From: Alphaproteobacteria bacterium
GTDB taxonomy: Bacteria > Pseudomonadota > Alphaproteobacteria > Micropepsales > Micropepsaceae
Reading direction: 5' to 3'
DNA length: 44,743 bases
NCBI GenBank assembly: GCA_023259375.1
Contig: JAHFQC010000034.1
Coordinates: 1-44,743, forward strand
The notes beneath the pieces are model-generated. The model saw only the letters and a program-made list of their open reading frames with translations. It had not been told where the DNA came from and made no database searches. A program made the translations under genes and the position numbers. Of this stretch, positions 1 through 7,899 are shown in pieces (within the stretch, counting starts at the first letter, position 1; each line of letters opens with the position of its first letter).

Positions 1-356
1 TCGGCGGCGGTACGCGCCGAGCGCAAGGCCTTGCGTCCGCTGGCCGTGATGGCGACGGCGTTGGCGCGGGCGTCCTTCTCGGTCCGTTCGCGCGAAACCA
101 GCCCCCGTTCGAGCATACGGCGAACCATTTCGGCCAGGGTCGAGCGATCGATGCCGGTCATTTCGACCAGCGCCGTCTGGCTGACGCCTTCGTTGTTTTC
201 GAGCGCGGCGAGCACCGTGAACTGCTGCTTGGTCAGTTCGCTGGAACCGGCTTCACGCGCATAAAGATCGCCGAAATACTGTTGGCAACGCTTGATAAGG
301 TGGGAAGGTGCTTCCGCAAGCTCAAATCCCCCATTCGCTTTGCGCTGACCCTTCAT
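1..356 (-). CDS. MarR-family transcriptional regulator (C-terminus cut by window edge)
   Basis: The reading frame opens at ATG 354-356 (reverse strand) and runs off the left edge after about 118 codons with no stop. MarR proteins usually have 140-170 residues, so roughly the last quarter is missing. The translation shows the winged-helix core: a helix with SELTKQQFTVLAAL, the recognition region SQTALVEMTGIDRSTLAEMVRRMLERGLVSRE and the wing with DARANAVAITASGRKAL. A GGAG lies upstream of the start. It is the last leftward gene after yciB, 183 bp downstream of it, and probably has its own promoter. Ligand and targets cannot be told from sequence. Confidence 0.85.
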   Translation of the reverse strand, partial: MKGQRKANGGFELAEAPSHLIKRCQQYFGDLYAREAGSSELTKQQFTVLAALENNEGVSQTALVEMTGIDRSTLAEMVRRMLERGLVSRERTEKDARANAVAITASGRKALRSARTAA

Positions 357-442
357 CGTTATGACCCCTGCCTCCGCAATATCCAGTCCGGCAGTCCGTA
401 CACGGCTGCTCGAAGTTCTTACATCACCATAACGCTGGACTC

Positions 443-463
443 TCACGTCACTGATGGACGTGA
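443..463. promoter_or_regulatory. Inverted repeat upstream of the marR gene, possible operator
   Basis: TCACGTC (443-449) and GACGTGA (457-463) are perfect 7-bp arms separated by 7 bp. They lie 87 bp upstream of the MarR start, in the gap after yciB. MarR proteins bind such palindromes and often autoregulate, so this is a candidate operator. It could instead form a weak hairpin ending the yciB transcript, but no T-run follows. Confidence 0.35.
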
Positions 464-539
464 AGGCTGGACAATAGCCAACCATAGCGCAGCCCACAAC
501 ACTGTCTATCGCGATGAGGTGCGTCGCGGTGATGCGTGT

Positions 540-1097
540 TTATTCGTTATTTGTTTCGTTCGCGATTTGGTGCTTGAGAAGAAACGGTACTTGGCTGAAC
601 GAAAATAACAGCGTCAGTGCAATGGCACCGAAAGTGTGGAAGGTGACCCAGACGTTTTCGGAAAAGTTCCGCCATATCAATTCGTTGATCAGTGCCATGA
701 CGATGCAGAAGCCGCCGAAGCGCAACGTCAGTGCACGCCAGTGGTTCTCTGCGAGCGTTACGGCAGTCCCGAAGATGTATTTGATGAACAAGCGCTTGAA
801 CGCGAGCCCGCCCAGAAGCGTCGCTGCGAACAGCCCGTAAATCATCGTCGGTTTCATTTTGATGAACATTTTGTCGTTCAGATACAGCGTCAATCCGCCG
901 AAAATCACGACAATCACAGCCGTCGCCAAGGGCACCGGATGCAGTTTTCTGTCGAACAGATAGCCGAGCACGACTGCCGCGACGGCGGCCGCCATCACTG
1001 TGCCTGTAGCGGCATAAAGGCCGAATAGTCTGTATGCGACGAAAAACAGGAGCAACGGGCCGAAATCGACCAAGCTGCGTCTTAGTTGCGGATTCAT
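540..1097 (-). CDS. yciB: Inner membrane septation protein YciB/IspZ family
   Basis: 185-residue, very hydrophobic protein with about five membrane helices and no signal peptide. It matches the YciB/IspZ (septation protein A) family: an N-terminal FGPLLLFFVAY segment, FDRKLHPVPLATAV, LYLNDKMFIKMKPTMIYGLFA, and the C-terminal NELIWRNFSENVWVTFHTFG signature. YciB is an inner-membrane protein linked to envelope and septum synthesis. The ATG at 1095-1097 overlaps the ftsY stop by 4 bp (ATGA), which supports this start over an upstream in-frame extension running inside ftsY. It is the fourth gene of dapF-mtaB-ftsY-yciB and probably translationally coupled to ftsY. Confidence 0.93.
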   Translation of the reverse strand: MNPQLRRSLVDFGPLLLFFVAYRLFGLYAATGTVMAAAVAAVVLGYLFDRKLHPVPLATAVIVVIFGGLTLYLNDKMFIKMKPTMIYGLFAATLLGGLAFKRLFIKYIFGTAVTLAENHWRALTLRFGGFCIVMALINELIWRNFSENVWVTFHTFGAIALTLLFSFSQVPFLLKHQIANETNNE

Positions 1098-2029
1098 GCC
1101 GCCCCCGTCAGCGCTTTGGCGAACGTATCCGCGGAAAAGTCCTGCAGATCCTCTTCGCGCTCGCCAACGCCTATAAAATGAACAGCGATACCGAACTTGG
1201 CCGCGAGCGCGACGAGAATACCGCCTTTGGCGGTACCGTCCAGCTTGGTCATGACAAGGCCGGTAAGCGGCACGGCGGCCGCGAAGGCTTCGACTTGCGA
1301 CAGTGCGTTCTGCCCCGTGGTTGCGTCTAGTATCAAAAGTGTGCCGTGAGGTGCCCCAGGGTCCTGCTTCTTGAGAACGCGCGCGATCTTCTGCAATTCG
1401 GCCATCAAACCGGCTTTGTTCTGCAGCCGTCCCGCTGTGTCGATCAGAAGAACATCGGCGCCGCACTGGCGCGCTCGCGTGAAGGCGTCGAAGCAAAGCC
1501 CGGCGGCATCCGATCCCGGTGCACGCGAGACGACTTCGCATCCGGCCCGTTCGCCCCATACTTGAAGTTGTTCGATGGCGGCGGCACGGAACGTATCGCC
1601 CGCGGCCAGCACGACTTTCTTGCCTTCGCGCGTCAGCTTGACCGCGATCTTGCCGATGGTCGTGGTCTTGCCGGTACCGTTCACGCCGGCCACCAGCACG
1701 ACATACGGCTTGATCGCCGGATCGATCGTCAGCGGCTTGGCGATCGGCGCCAGGATTTTTGCGATTTCGTCCGCCAACACCTGGCGCAGGTCAAACGTCG
1801 AAACTTCTGAATCGTAACGGCCTTTGGCGATGGCCGCGGTGATCGTCTTGGCCTGGGCGGCGCCGAGATCGGCCCGGATCAGGGCTTCTTCGAGTTCGGC
1901 CAGCGAGACGTCGTCGAGCTTTTTCTTGACCAGGGCTTCGAGACCGAGCGCGCTGGCGCTTTTCGACAAGCCGGCCTTGAGTTTCTCGAAGAAGGTCGGC
2001 GGGGGAGGGGCTTCGCCGAATTGCCTCAT
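1094..2029 (-). CDS. ftsY: Signal recognition particle receptor FtsY
   Basis: 311-residue SRP-type GTPase that docks ribosome-nascent chain-SRP complexes to the membrane and works with the Ffh protein encoded at 8980. The N-terminal four-helix bundle (about residues 13-90) is followed by the NG domain. GVNGTGKT (115-122) is the P-loop, DTFRAAAIEQL follows, DTAGR starts at 197, and TKLD (261-264) gives guanine specificity. The long acidic A domain of E. coli FtsY is absent, as in many alphaproteobacteria, leaving a short Pro-rich leader before the FFEKLKAGL amphipathic helix. The start overlaps the mtaB stop by 4 bp and the stop overlaps the yciB start by 4 bp. Confidence 0.97.
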   Translation of the reverse strand: MRQFGEAPPPPTFFEKLKAGLSKSASALGLEALVKKKLDDVSLAELEEALIRADLGAAQAKTITAAIAKGRYDSEVSTFDLRQVLADEIAKILAPIAKPLTIDPAIKPYVVLVAGVNGTGKTTTIGKIAVKLTREGKKVVLAAGDTFRAAAIEQLQVWGERAGCEVVSRAPGSDAAGLCFDAFTRARQCGADVLLIDTAGRLQNKAGLMAELQKIARVLKKQDPGAPHGTLLILDATTGQNALSQVEAFAAAVPLTGLVMTKLDGTAKGGILVALAAKFGIAVHFIGVGEREEDLQDFSADTFAKALTGAA

Positions 2030-3258
2030 GAAACGATGTCTCCGGTGAGATGATCGGATGCCGTGCCGGTGATACGCACGCGGACGAAATCGCCTGTTCC
2101 TCCGGCGAAAGCAACCGGAACAAAGGTCGGCGTACGCCCAAGTCCCGCTTTTTCGACCAAAAGGGTCTCTTCGCGCCCGATCAGCGTGGAATAGTATTGC
2201 TGCAAAGCCTCGGCGCCCTTGGCTCTTAGGCGGGCGGCGCGTTCCTTGATCACGGCCTTTTCAACTTGCGGCATGCGGGCCGCCGGAGTTCCACTCCGCG
2301 GACTGAACGGAAACACGTGCAACATCTGCAAGCCCGCTTCGTCCACCAGTCTCAAGGTGTTCTCGAACATCTCCTCGGTTTCCGTCGGAAACCCGGCGAT
2401 CAGATCGGCGCCGAACGCCGCCTCGGGCCTTAGCGCACGCACCGCCTCGCAGAAGCGGATCGTATCGGCCCGCGCGTGACGCCGTTTCATCCGCTTGAGG
2501 ATCATGTCGTCGCCCGACTGGGCCGAGAGATGGAAATGCGGCATCAGCCGCTCTTCCTCGGCGATCGCCGCCATCAGCGCGTCGTCGGCTTCGATGGAGT
2601 CGATCGAGGACAAGCGCAGGCGCTTGAGATCGGGAACCAGCTTCAGGATCTTGCGCACCAGATCGCCGAGGCTCGGCGTGCCGGGAAGATCGTGGCCGTA
2701 GCTGGTCAGATCGACGCCGGTGAGCACGACCTCGCCATAGCCGTTGGCGACGAGACGGCGTGCTTCTTCCACCACTGCGCCCATGCCGACGCTGCGGGAA
2801 TTACCGCGGCCGTAAGGGATGATGCAGAAGGTGCAGCGATGATCGCAGCCGTTCTGGACCTGCAGGAAGGCGCGGCTGCGCCCTTCGAAATAATCGACGA
2901 ACTGAGCGGCGGTTTCCTTCACGCTCATGATGTCGTTGACGCGTACGCGTTCGTTGACACCAAGCGCATAGGATTTGGCATCGAGCTTGTCGGCGTTGCC
3001 GAGCACAAAATCGACTTCCGGCATCTTGGCGTAGCCGTCGGGATCGGTCTGGGCGGCGCAACCGGTGACGATGATGCGCGCATTCGGCCGTTCGCGGCGG
3101 ATCTTGCGGATCTGCTGGCGCGACTGGCGCACCGCTTCGGCGGTGACGGCACAGGTGTTGATCACCACGGTGTTTTCGAGGTCCGCGGTGCGTTCCCGGA
3201 TCGCCTCCGACTCGTAGGCGTTGAGCCGGCAGCCGAACGTGATGATGTCGGCCGTCAT
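2026..3258 (-). CDS. mtaB: tRNA (t6A37) methylthiotransferase MtaB
   Basis: 410-residue radical-SAM methylthiotransferase that converts t6A37 to ms2t6A37 in tRNAs reading ANN codons. The N-terminal UPF0004 domain has its three cluster cysteines in TFGCRLNAYESE, INTCAVTAEA and VTGCAAQTDP. The radical-SAM cluster is CDHRCTFC in the NGCDHRCTFCIIPYGRG segment. LSAQSGDD and FPFSPRSGTPAARMPQ further fit the MiaB/MtaB superfamily. The short N-terminus (TADIITFGCRLN) favours MtaB over MiaB or RimO. It overlaps dapF upstream and ftsY downstream by 4 bp each, so the three are one operon. Confidence 0.95.
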   Translation of the reverse strand: MTADIITFGCRLNAYESEAIRERTADLENTVVINTCAVTAEAVRQSRQQIRKIRRERPNARIIVTGCAAQTDPDGYAKMPEVDFVLGNADKLDAKSYALGVNERVRVNDIMSVKETAAQFVDYFEGRSRAFLQVQNGCDHRCTFCIIPYGRGNSRSVGMGAVVEEARRLVANGYGEVVLTGVDLTSYGHDLPGTPSLGDLVRKILKLVPDLKRLRLSSIDSIEADDALMAAIAEEERLMPHFHLSAQSGDDMILKRMKRRHARADTIRFCEAVRALRPEAAFGADLIAGFPTETEEMFENTLRLVDEAGLQMLHVFPFSPRSGTPAARMPQVEKAVIKERAARLRAKGAEALQQYYSTLIGREETLLVEKAGLGRTPTFVPVAFAGGTGDFVRVRITGTASDHLTGDIVS

Positions 3259-4067
3259 GAGATTTCAATCTCGCCGCGATAGGCTAGCGCGGAAGGGCCG
3301 GTCATCAGCACGCGGTTGTCTTTCAGTTCGATCGTGAGCACGCCGCCATCGAGGGTGACGTCGACCTTCTCGCCGGTCAGGCCGCGGCGATGGGCGGCGA
3401 CGGCAGTGGCGCAGGTGCCCGAACCGCAGGCTTGCGTAATCCCGGCGCCGCGTTCCCACACCCGCATGCGCAAGTGGCCAGGATCGCGTACACTGACGAA
3501 CTCGACATTGGTCCGCTTGGGAAACATCGGATGGGTTTCGATCCGTGGACCCAGGGTTGCGACCGGCGCAGCCTCGGCATCGTCGACGAACAGAATGCAG
3601 TGCGGGTTGCCCACGGACACCGCGGCGCAATTATAGGTCTCGCCGTCGACGTTGAGGGCGAAGAGATTGGTGTCCACCGGACGGGCCAGCGGAATGCGGT
3701 CCCACAACAACTCCGGCGTGCCCATATCGACCGTGACGAGACCGTTGCCGGCGTCGCGGCAGGCGAGCGGTCCGGCCAGCGTCATCAGGGTCACGGCGCT
3801 CTTGCCGCTTTCGTCGAGCAACAGGCGTGCGACGCAGCGGGCGGCGTTGCCGCAAATCTCGACTTCATCACCGTCGGCATTGCGGATGCGCATGAAGGCA
3901 TCGGCTTCTGGCGAAGGTTCGATCACGATAATCTGATCGCAGCCGATGCCGCGGCGGCGGTCGCCGATCGCGCGCGCCGTCCGGCCGTCGAGCACAAGCG
4001 ATTGTTTTCGCGCGTCGAAGACGGCGAAATCGTTGCCCAGGCCATGCATCTTCAAGAACGGTGTCAT
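3255..4067 (-). CDS. dapF: Diaminopimelate epimerase
   Basis: 270-residue cofactor-independent racemase converting LL- to meso-diaminopimelate for lysine and peptidoglycan. The start at 4065-4067 gives the classic MTPFLKMHGLGNDFAVFDAR opening; a longer in-frame extension upstream overlaps the divergent peptidase gene and has no family similarity. The catalytic cysteine pair is visible as C72 in ICGNAARC and C214 in QACGSGTC. RNADGDEVEICGNA and SVGNPHCILFV are substrate-site segments. It is the first gene of the operon continuing into mtaB and is divergent from the peptidase at 4174. Confidence 0.97.
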   Translation of the reverse strand: MTPFLKMHGLGNDFAVFDARKQSLVLDGRTARAIGDRRRGIGCDQIIVIEPSPEADAFMRIRNADGDEVEICGNAARCVARLLLDESGKSAVTLMTLAGPLACRDAGNGLVTVDMGTPELLWDRIPLARPVDTNLFALNVDGETYNCAAVSVGNPHCILFVDDAEAAPVATLGPRIETHPMFPKRTNVEFVSVRDPGHLRMRVWERGAGITQACGSGTCATAVAAHRRGLTGEKVDVTLDGGVLTIELKDNRVLMTGPSALAYRGEIEIS

Positions 4068-4173
4068 TTGGGCGCCTATATAAGCGGTAGGTCCGCTTTC
4101 GGCCAGTGCCGGGTTGACGGATGGGCTGCCGCGGCCCCACTTTCCGGCCCGATTTCCGGGCTGGAGAATACGC

Positions 4174-6267
4174 ATGCGCCGTGCCGCCGCACTGATTTTT
4201 GCCGCTTTTGCCGCCACCGCTCCTGGTTTGGCGGCCGACCAGGGTAACCACATGAATGATCCGTATATCTGGCTCGAGGCTGTCCACGGCGAAAAGCCGC
4301 TCGCCTGGGTCAAGGAACAGAACGCCAAGTCTCTCGGCCTGCTCAAGGCCAGCCCGGACTACCAGAAGAACTACGATTTCATTCTTTCGGTGCTCGACGC
4401 CAAGGATCGCATTCCGTACGGCGGGCTCGATCACGGCTTCGTCTACAACTACTGGCAGGACCAGGTGCACCCCAAAGGCTTGTGGCGGCGCACGAGTGTT
4501 GCCGATTACGCCAAGACAGAGCCCCAGTGGGAGGTGCTGATCGACCTCGACAAACTCGCGGCCGACGAGAAAGAGAACTGGGTCTGGAAGGGCACTGCCT
4601 GTTCGTCGAGCCAGAAGCGCTGCCTCGTCAACCTGTCGCGCGGCGGCGGTGACGCCGTGGTGGTGCGCGAGTTCGACATGGGCACCAAGGCCTTCGTCAA
4701 GGATGGCTTCACGCTCAAGGAATCCAAGTCCGACGTCACCCTGGTCGATGACGACACCGTCTTGTTCGGAACCGATTTCGGCGCCGGTTCGATGACGAGT
4801 TCCGGTTATCCGCGCATCGTCAAGATGTGGCACCGCGGCGAGGCGATCGATGCCGCCAAGACCCAGCTCGAAGGCAAGGACGGCGACGTCTCGGTATCGG
4901 CCACGGTGCTGCGCAACGGCGCCGACACGCTGCCGATGATCGTGCGCGGCACCAGCTTCTTCGAAGCGGAATACTATCTTGCAGCCGCCAATCAGACCTG
5001 GTGGAAAATCCCGGTGCCGCTGTCGGCGCAGCTGCAGGGCTATTTCAAGGGTCAGCTGTTGTTTTCGCTGCGCGAAGATTGGACCCCGCCGGGCGGCGCC
5101 AAGCTCGGCAAAGGCACTTTGATCTCGTTCGCGGTCGATGGGCTGCAACCCGATCATCTGACGCCGATCAGCGTCCTCTATGCACCCGGGCCGCGCGCTT
5201 CGATTGAAACGGTGGCGACCGGTCACGACGCGGTCTACGTCGCAGTGCTGAACAATGTGATCGGCGAGGTGCACGCCTTCCGGCTCGCCGACGGAACCTG
5301 GGCCGACAAGAAACTGCCGTTGCCCGCCGGCGGCTCGGCCAACATCGTTTCGACCAATGATTACGGCCCGGAAGTCTATCTGTCGTTTCAGAGCTTCCTC
5401 AAAGCCCCGACGCTCTATTTCGACGGCGGCAAGGATGCACCCAAGGAGATCAAGGCGCTGCCGGCACGCTTCGATGCGAGCGGCATGGAGACCGTGCAGT
5501 ACGAGGCGACCTCGACCGACGGCACCAGGATTCCCTATTTCGTGATGCGGCCGAAGAATCTCAGCGGTCCGGCGCCGGCCATCCTCAACGGCTACGGCGG
5601 CTTCGAGATTTCCGAGACGCCGTTCTATTCGGCCAATTTCGGCAAGCTGTGGGTGGCCAAGGGTGGCGTCTATGTACTCGCCAATATCCGCGGCGGCGGC
5701 GAGTTCGGTCCGGCCTGGCATGAAGCGGCACTGAAAGAAAATCGCCAGAAGGCGTTCGACGATTTCGCGGCGGTTGCCGCCGATCTGATCGCGCGCAAGA
5801 TCACGACGCCCAAACAGCTCGGCATCGTCGGCGGTTCCAACGGCGGCCTGTTGGTGTCGACCGTGATGACCCAGCATCCCGAACTGCTCGGGGCCGTGGT
5901 TTGTCAGGTGCCGCTGATCGACATGATCCGCTACACCCAGATCGGCGCCGGCGCTTCGTGGATTGCCGAGTATGGCGATCCGGCCGATCCCAAGCAGGCC
6001 GAATACATCGCCAAGTACTCGCCCTATCAGAACGTGTCGAAAGACAAAATGTATGCGCCGGTGTTCTTTGTCACCGCCACGTCCGACGATCGCGTCACGC
6101 CGGTGCATGCGCGCAAGATGGCGGCGCGGATGATGGAGCAGGGCCACGAGGTGCTGTTCTATGAAAACACCGACGGCGGTCACGCCGCAGCGGCCGATCA
6201 CAAGCAGTCGGCAGAGCTGTGGGGCCTGACTTTCGTCTATTTCGCGGAAAAGCTCGGCCTCAAATAG
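4174..6267 (+). CDS. Secreted prolyl oligopeptidase (S9 family)
   Basis: 697-residue serine peptidase. The ATG at 4174 is preceded by GGAG eight bases upstream and begins a signal peptide (RRAAALIFAAFAATAPGLAA), so export to the periplasm is likely; a longer start at 4114 adds a non-conserved segment. The mature protein opens with NDPYIWLEAVHGEKPLAWV, typical of the S9A N-terminus. A beta-propeller region follows, then an alpha/beta-hydrolase domain with nucleophile GGSNGG (Ser555), Asp in SDDRVTP (638/639) and His670 in DGGHAAA. PAPAILNGYGGFEISETPFY and NIRGGGEFGPAWH are strong family marks. It is a single-gene unit ending at a bidirectional hairpin. Confidence 0.94.
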   Translation: MRRAAALIFAAFAATAPGLAADQGNHMNDPYIWLEAVHGEKPLAWVKEQNAKSLGLLKASPDYQKNYDFILSVLDAKDRIPYGGLDHGFVYNYWQDQVHPKGLWRRTSVADYAKTEPQWEVLIDLDKLAADEKENWVWKGTACSSSQKRCLVNLSRGGGDAVVVREFDMGTKAFVKDGFTLKESKSDVTLVDDDTVLFGTDFGAGSMTSSGYPRIVKMWHRGEAIDAAKTQLEGKDGDVSVSATVLRNGADTLPMIVRGTSFFEAEYYLAAANQTWWKIPVPLSAQLQGYFKGQLLFSLREDWTPPGGAKLGKGTLISFAVDGLQPDHLTPISVLYAPGPRASIETVATGHDAVYVAVLNNVIGEVHAFRLADGTWADKKLPLPAGGSANIVSTNDYGPEVYLSFQSFLKAPTLYFDGGKDAPKEIKALPARFDASGMETVQYEATSTDGTRIPYFVMRPKNLSGPAPAILNGYGGFEISETPFYSANFGKLWVAKGGVYVLANIRGGGEFGPAWHEAALKENRQKAFDDFAAVAADLIARKITTPKQLGIVGGSNGGLLVSTVMTQHPELLGAVVCQVPLIDMIRYTQIGAGASWIAEYGDPADPKQAEYIAKYSPYQNVSKDKMYAPVFFVTATSDDRVTPVHARKMAARMMEQGHEVLFYENTDGGHAAAADHKQSAELWGLTFVYFAEKLGLK

Positions 6268-6279
6268 GCCGGCAAAAAG

Positions 6280-6305
6280 AAGGGGCGCTCGATGGGGCGC
6301 CCCTT
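6280..6305. terminator. Bidirectional hairpin terminator
   Basis: Perfect 9-bp stem AAGGGGCGC / GCGCCCCTT with an 8-base loop between the peptidase stop (6267) and the convergent small gene ending at 6304. Its distal arm overlaps that gene's stop codon. A-rich sequence on the left (GGCAAAAAG) becomes a T-run in the leftward transcript, so it should work best for the leftward mini-gene cluster. Confidence 0.7.
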
Positions 6306-6486
6306 ATGCCCTCACGTCGACCTTGATTTGCGATTGGGCGGCGCGGACGGTGGTCTCGGCCGTATCGGCTTTGCGGACCGCGGCAGCGGCCTGGGCCGCG
6401 ACTTTGGTCTCCTGCGTCATGCGCATGACGCTCAGTGCCCGCATGGCTGCGAAGATGGCCGCGCTGTTATCAAGTGTAATCGCCAT
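6304..6486 (-). CDS. 60-residue protein of the mini-gene cluster (VDVRA tail)
   Basis: Small Ala-rich helical protein with no signal peptide or membrane segment. The start has an excellent ribosome site (AGAGGAG, 7 bases upstream). It begins MAITLDNSAAIFAAMRALSVM and ends QSQIKVDVRA. The tail resembles those of the two genes upstream (GRNVDIKA, GKNVDLKV), which suggests related proteins or a shared C-terminal signature. I do not recognise a named family with certainty; the tail recalls putative motility proteins of the YjfB type. It is separated from the upstream gene by 95 bp containing a strong hairpin, so its expression may be partly independent. Confidence 0.7.
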   Translation of the reverse strand: MAITLDNSAAIFAAMRALSVMRMTQETKVAAQAAAAVRKADTAETTVRAAQSQIKVDVRA

Positions 6487-6540
6487 CGGTCCGCTCCTCT
6501 GGATTCCGGAACCGAAACTGCAACAACCACAAAACGAATA

Positions 6541-6567
6541 CTCCGCCCCCGGGATCCGGGAGCGGAG
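6541..6567 (-). terminator. GC-rich hairpin between mini-genes 4 and 5
   Basis: In the leftward RNA, CTCCGCTCCCGG pairs with CCGGGGGCGGAG around a 3-base loop: 12 pairs including one G-U. The downstream sequence is only loosely T-rich (TATTCGTTTTG). It may act as an attenuator, partial terminator or mRNA stabiliser separating the last small gene (6304-6486) from the preceding four. Confidence 0.45.
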
Positions 6568-6581
6568 CTTATTTCACTGGG

Positions 6582-6770
6582 TCAGGCCTTGATGTCGACG
6601 TTGCGCCCGACCGACGTGTCGGACGGCTTGGCAGACTTCGTTTCCGCCGGCTCGGCGTCGTTGGCCGGCTTTCGCGATGCGGCCTGCTTCATCAACTCGA
6701 CGAGTTTTTCCTGATATCTTGTTTCGCCGGCGCGGATGGCGGCGGCGCCGTACCCGATTTCGCTGCTCAT
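6582..6770 (-). CDS. 62-residue protein of the mini-gene cluster (NVDIKA tail)
   Basis: Small hydrophilic protein: an N-terminal helix (IRAGETRYQEKLVELMKQAA), a charged, Ala/Pro-rich linker and the tail SVGRNVDIKA. The tail closely matches that of the gene just upstream (HLGKNVDLKV). The start codon lies 8 bp after the upstream stop, and the GAAGGT inside the end of that gene can serve as ribosome site, so the two are probably translationally coupled. No signal peptide or membrane helix. The function is not recognised; the tail resembles short putative motility proteins (YjfB-like), which is family-level inference only. Confidence 0.65.
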   Translation of the reverse strand: MSSEIGYGAAAIRAGETRYQEKLVELMKQAASRKPANDAEPAETKSAKPSDTSVGRNVDIKA

Positions 6771-6778
6771 GGGTGCGT

Positions 6779-6988
6779 TCAGACCTTCAAGTCGACGTTT
6801 TTGCCCAGATGGGAATGGCTCATATTGAGCGACGAAAAACCGGCTTTGGAGGTGTCGTCGTTGCCGGCCTCGATCGGTGCCACCACGTCATCGTGCGCTT
6901 TGAGCGGCGCCTTCGCGGCGGCCTCGACGTTAAAGACGGCGGCGCTGGCCTGCATGTTCGCCGGCGAAAAGCCCATTGACGATGTCAT
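6779..6988 (-). CDS. 69-residue protein of the mini-gene cluster (NVDLKV tail)
   Basis: Begins MTSSMGFSPANMQASAAVFN and ends SHSHLGKNVDLKV, with an acidic, disordered-looking middle. A good ribosome site (GGAAGGA) precedes the ATG. Its C-terminus is shared with the next gene (GRNVDIKA) and more loosely with the last one (IKVDVRA). It lies 24 bp after the preceding mini-gene and 8 bp before the following one, so all are likely on one transcript. It has no cysteine and no signal peptide. It could be a secreted or axial component like the rod-like first gene, or a regulator; sequence alone does not decide. Confidence 0.65.
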   Translation of the reverse strand: MTSSMGFSPANMQASAAVFNVEAAAKAPLKAHDDVVAPIEAGNDDTSKAGFSSLNMSHSHLGKNVDLKV

Positions 6989-7012
6989 TCGTTATATTCC
7001 TTCCCCGCCGCT

Positions 7013-7243
7013 TCAGACGACGACGTTAAACACTCCGCCGCCCATATCGATGACGTCTGGTGGAACCTCGAACCGCGAACGCAAGTAAAGCAGCGTGGCG
7101 ACGCGCTGAACGGCCGCTTCCAGCATGAAATCCGACGGTGATTGTTGGGTTTGCACTTGCGCCTGGGGCACGGCGATCTGCACGGCGGTACGTATCGGAC
7201 CGACCGAAGTAGGAGCAGACGTGATGCTTCCTATGGCACTCAT
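7013..7243 (-). CDS. 76-residue hypothetical protein of the mini-gene cluster
   Basis: I chose the ATG at 7241-7243 (MSAIGSITSAPTSVGPIRTA); an in-frame TTG at 7312 would add 23 residues but has no clear ribosome site. The protein has a Ser/Thr/Gln-rich N-terminal half, then a helix (SDFMLEAAVQRVATLLYLRSRF) and a C-terminal stretch PPDVIDMGGGVFNVVV. No transmembrane or signal segment. It sits between the rod-like mini-protein (7379-7627) and the VD-tail proteins. I do not recognise the family. Confidence 0.55.
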   Translation of the reverse strand: MSAIGSITSAPTSVGPIRTAVQIAVPQAQVQTQQSPSDFMLEAAVQRVATLLYLRSRFEVPPDVIDMGGGVFNVVV

Positions 7244-7378
7244 ACGGACGATTTTGCCTAGCGCCTGTTGCGCTCGGGTGAATATCCGTATGCGGATTTT
7301 AGGCTGGTTCAATTCAAATTGTCCGCGTCCCGGATTCCTGCGGGATTCGGAGCAACGGAAGAGGGAATTTTTTTCCGG

Positions 7379-7627
7379 TTACGCGATTGTGTCGAGCAAT
7401 GTACCGACCATTTTGTCCGCCGTTTTGAGTACTGCGGCGTTAGCCTTGAACGACAACGCGCTGAGCTTGGTGTCGACGATTGCCGCCGGCAGGTCGTCCA
7501 TGCCCTTGGATTCGGGGACATCCCCGGCCGTCGGCATGGTCGCCTGCGTCACTCGTTGCGCCGCTTTGTCGAACTGGTTCGAGCTGCTGCGCAGGCCGGA
7601 AACGGCGGAGGAAATCGCGTCGATCAT
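7379..7627 (-). CDS. Miniature flagellar-rod-like protein (82 residues)
   Basis: The N-terminus MIDAISSAVSGLRSSSNQFD resembles the first 20 residues of flagellar rod and hook proteins (SALSGLxAxSxxL type). The C-terminus LSALSFKANAAVLKTADKMV-GTLLD resembles the rod/hook C-terminal helix (FKANxxVLKTADxMxGTLLD in FlgC, FlgG, FlgE). Both coiled-coil ends are present but the middle domains are missing; full rod proteins have 130-260 residues. This is a mini-protein retaining only the polymerisation helices. It is the first gene of a five-gene leftward cluster, and no other flagellar gene is visible in the window. Family resemblance is clear by eye; the role is not established. Confidence 0.72.
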   Translation of the reverse strand: MIDAISSAVSGLRSSSNQFDKAAQRVTQATMPTAGDVPESKGMDDLPAAIVDTKLSALSFKANAAVLKTADKMVGTLLDTIA

Positions 7628-7899
7628 GGAAGAAGCTTAACGCCCCAAATGCTGCTCGCCCCTTTCTGTGCGGCCGAAGTATTGAATCAAATTTTCATCG
7701 AACGGCGTTTGCGCCGCGATTTTGCCGGTATTGTTGACGAAGCTGCGCATATGTCGCGGGGGGCACATTCATGGTCCGGATGCTGTCGCGGGTACTGGTG
7801 ATTGCGATGGCAGCCTCTATCGCTGGGGGCGACGATGATCATGCAATCTGATATCGAAGATTCGACGGCGCGCGTGACGCCGGCACACGGAGGATTGTG

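Noticed and set aside
3868..6201. A 777-codon leftward frame opposite the prolyl oligopeptidase gene
   Set aside because: It is antisense to a gene with full catalytic motifs and is Arg/His/Gly-rich without any domain. High GC content produces such long open antisense frames.
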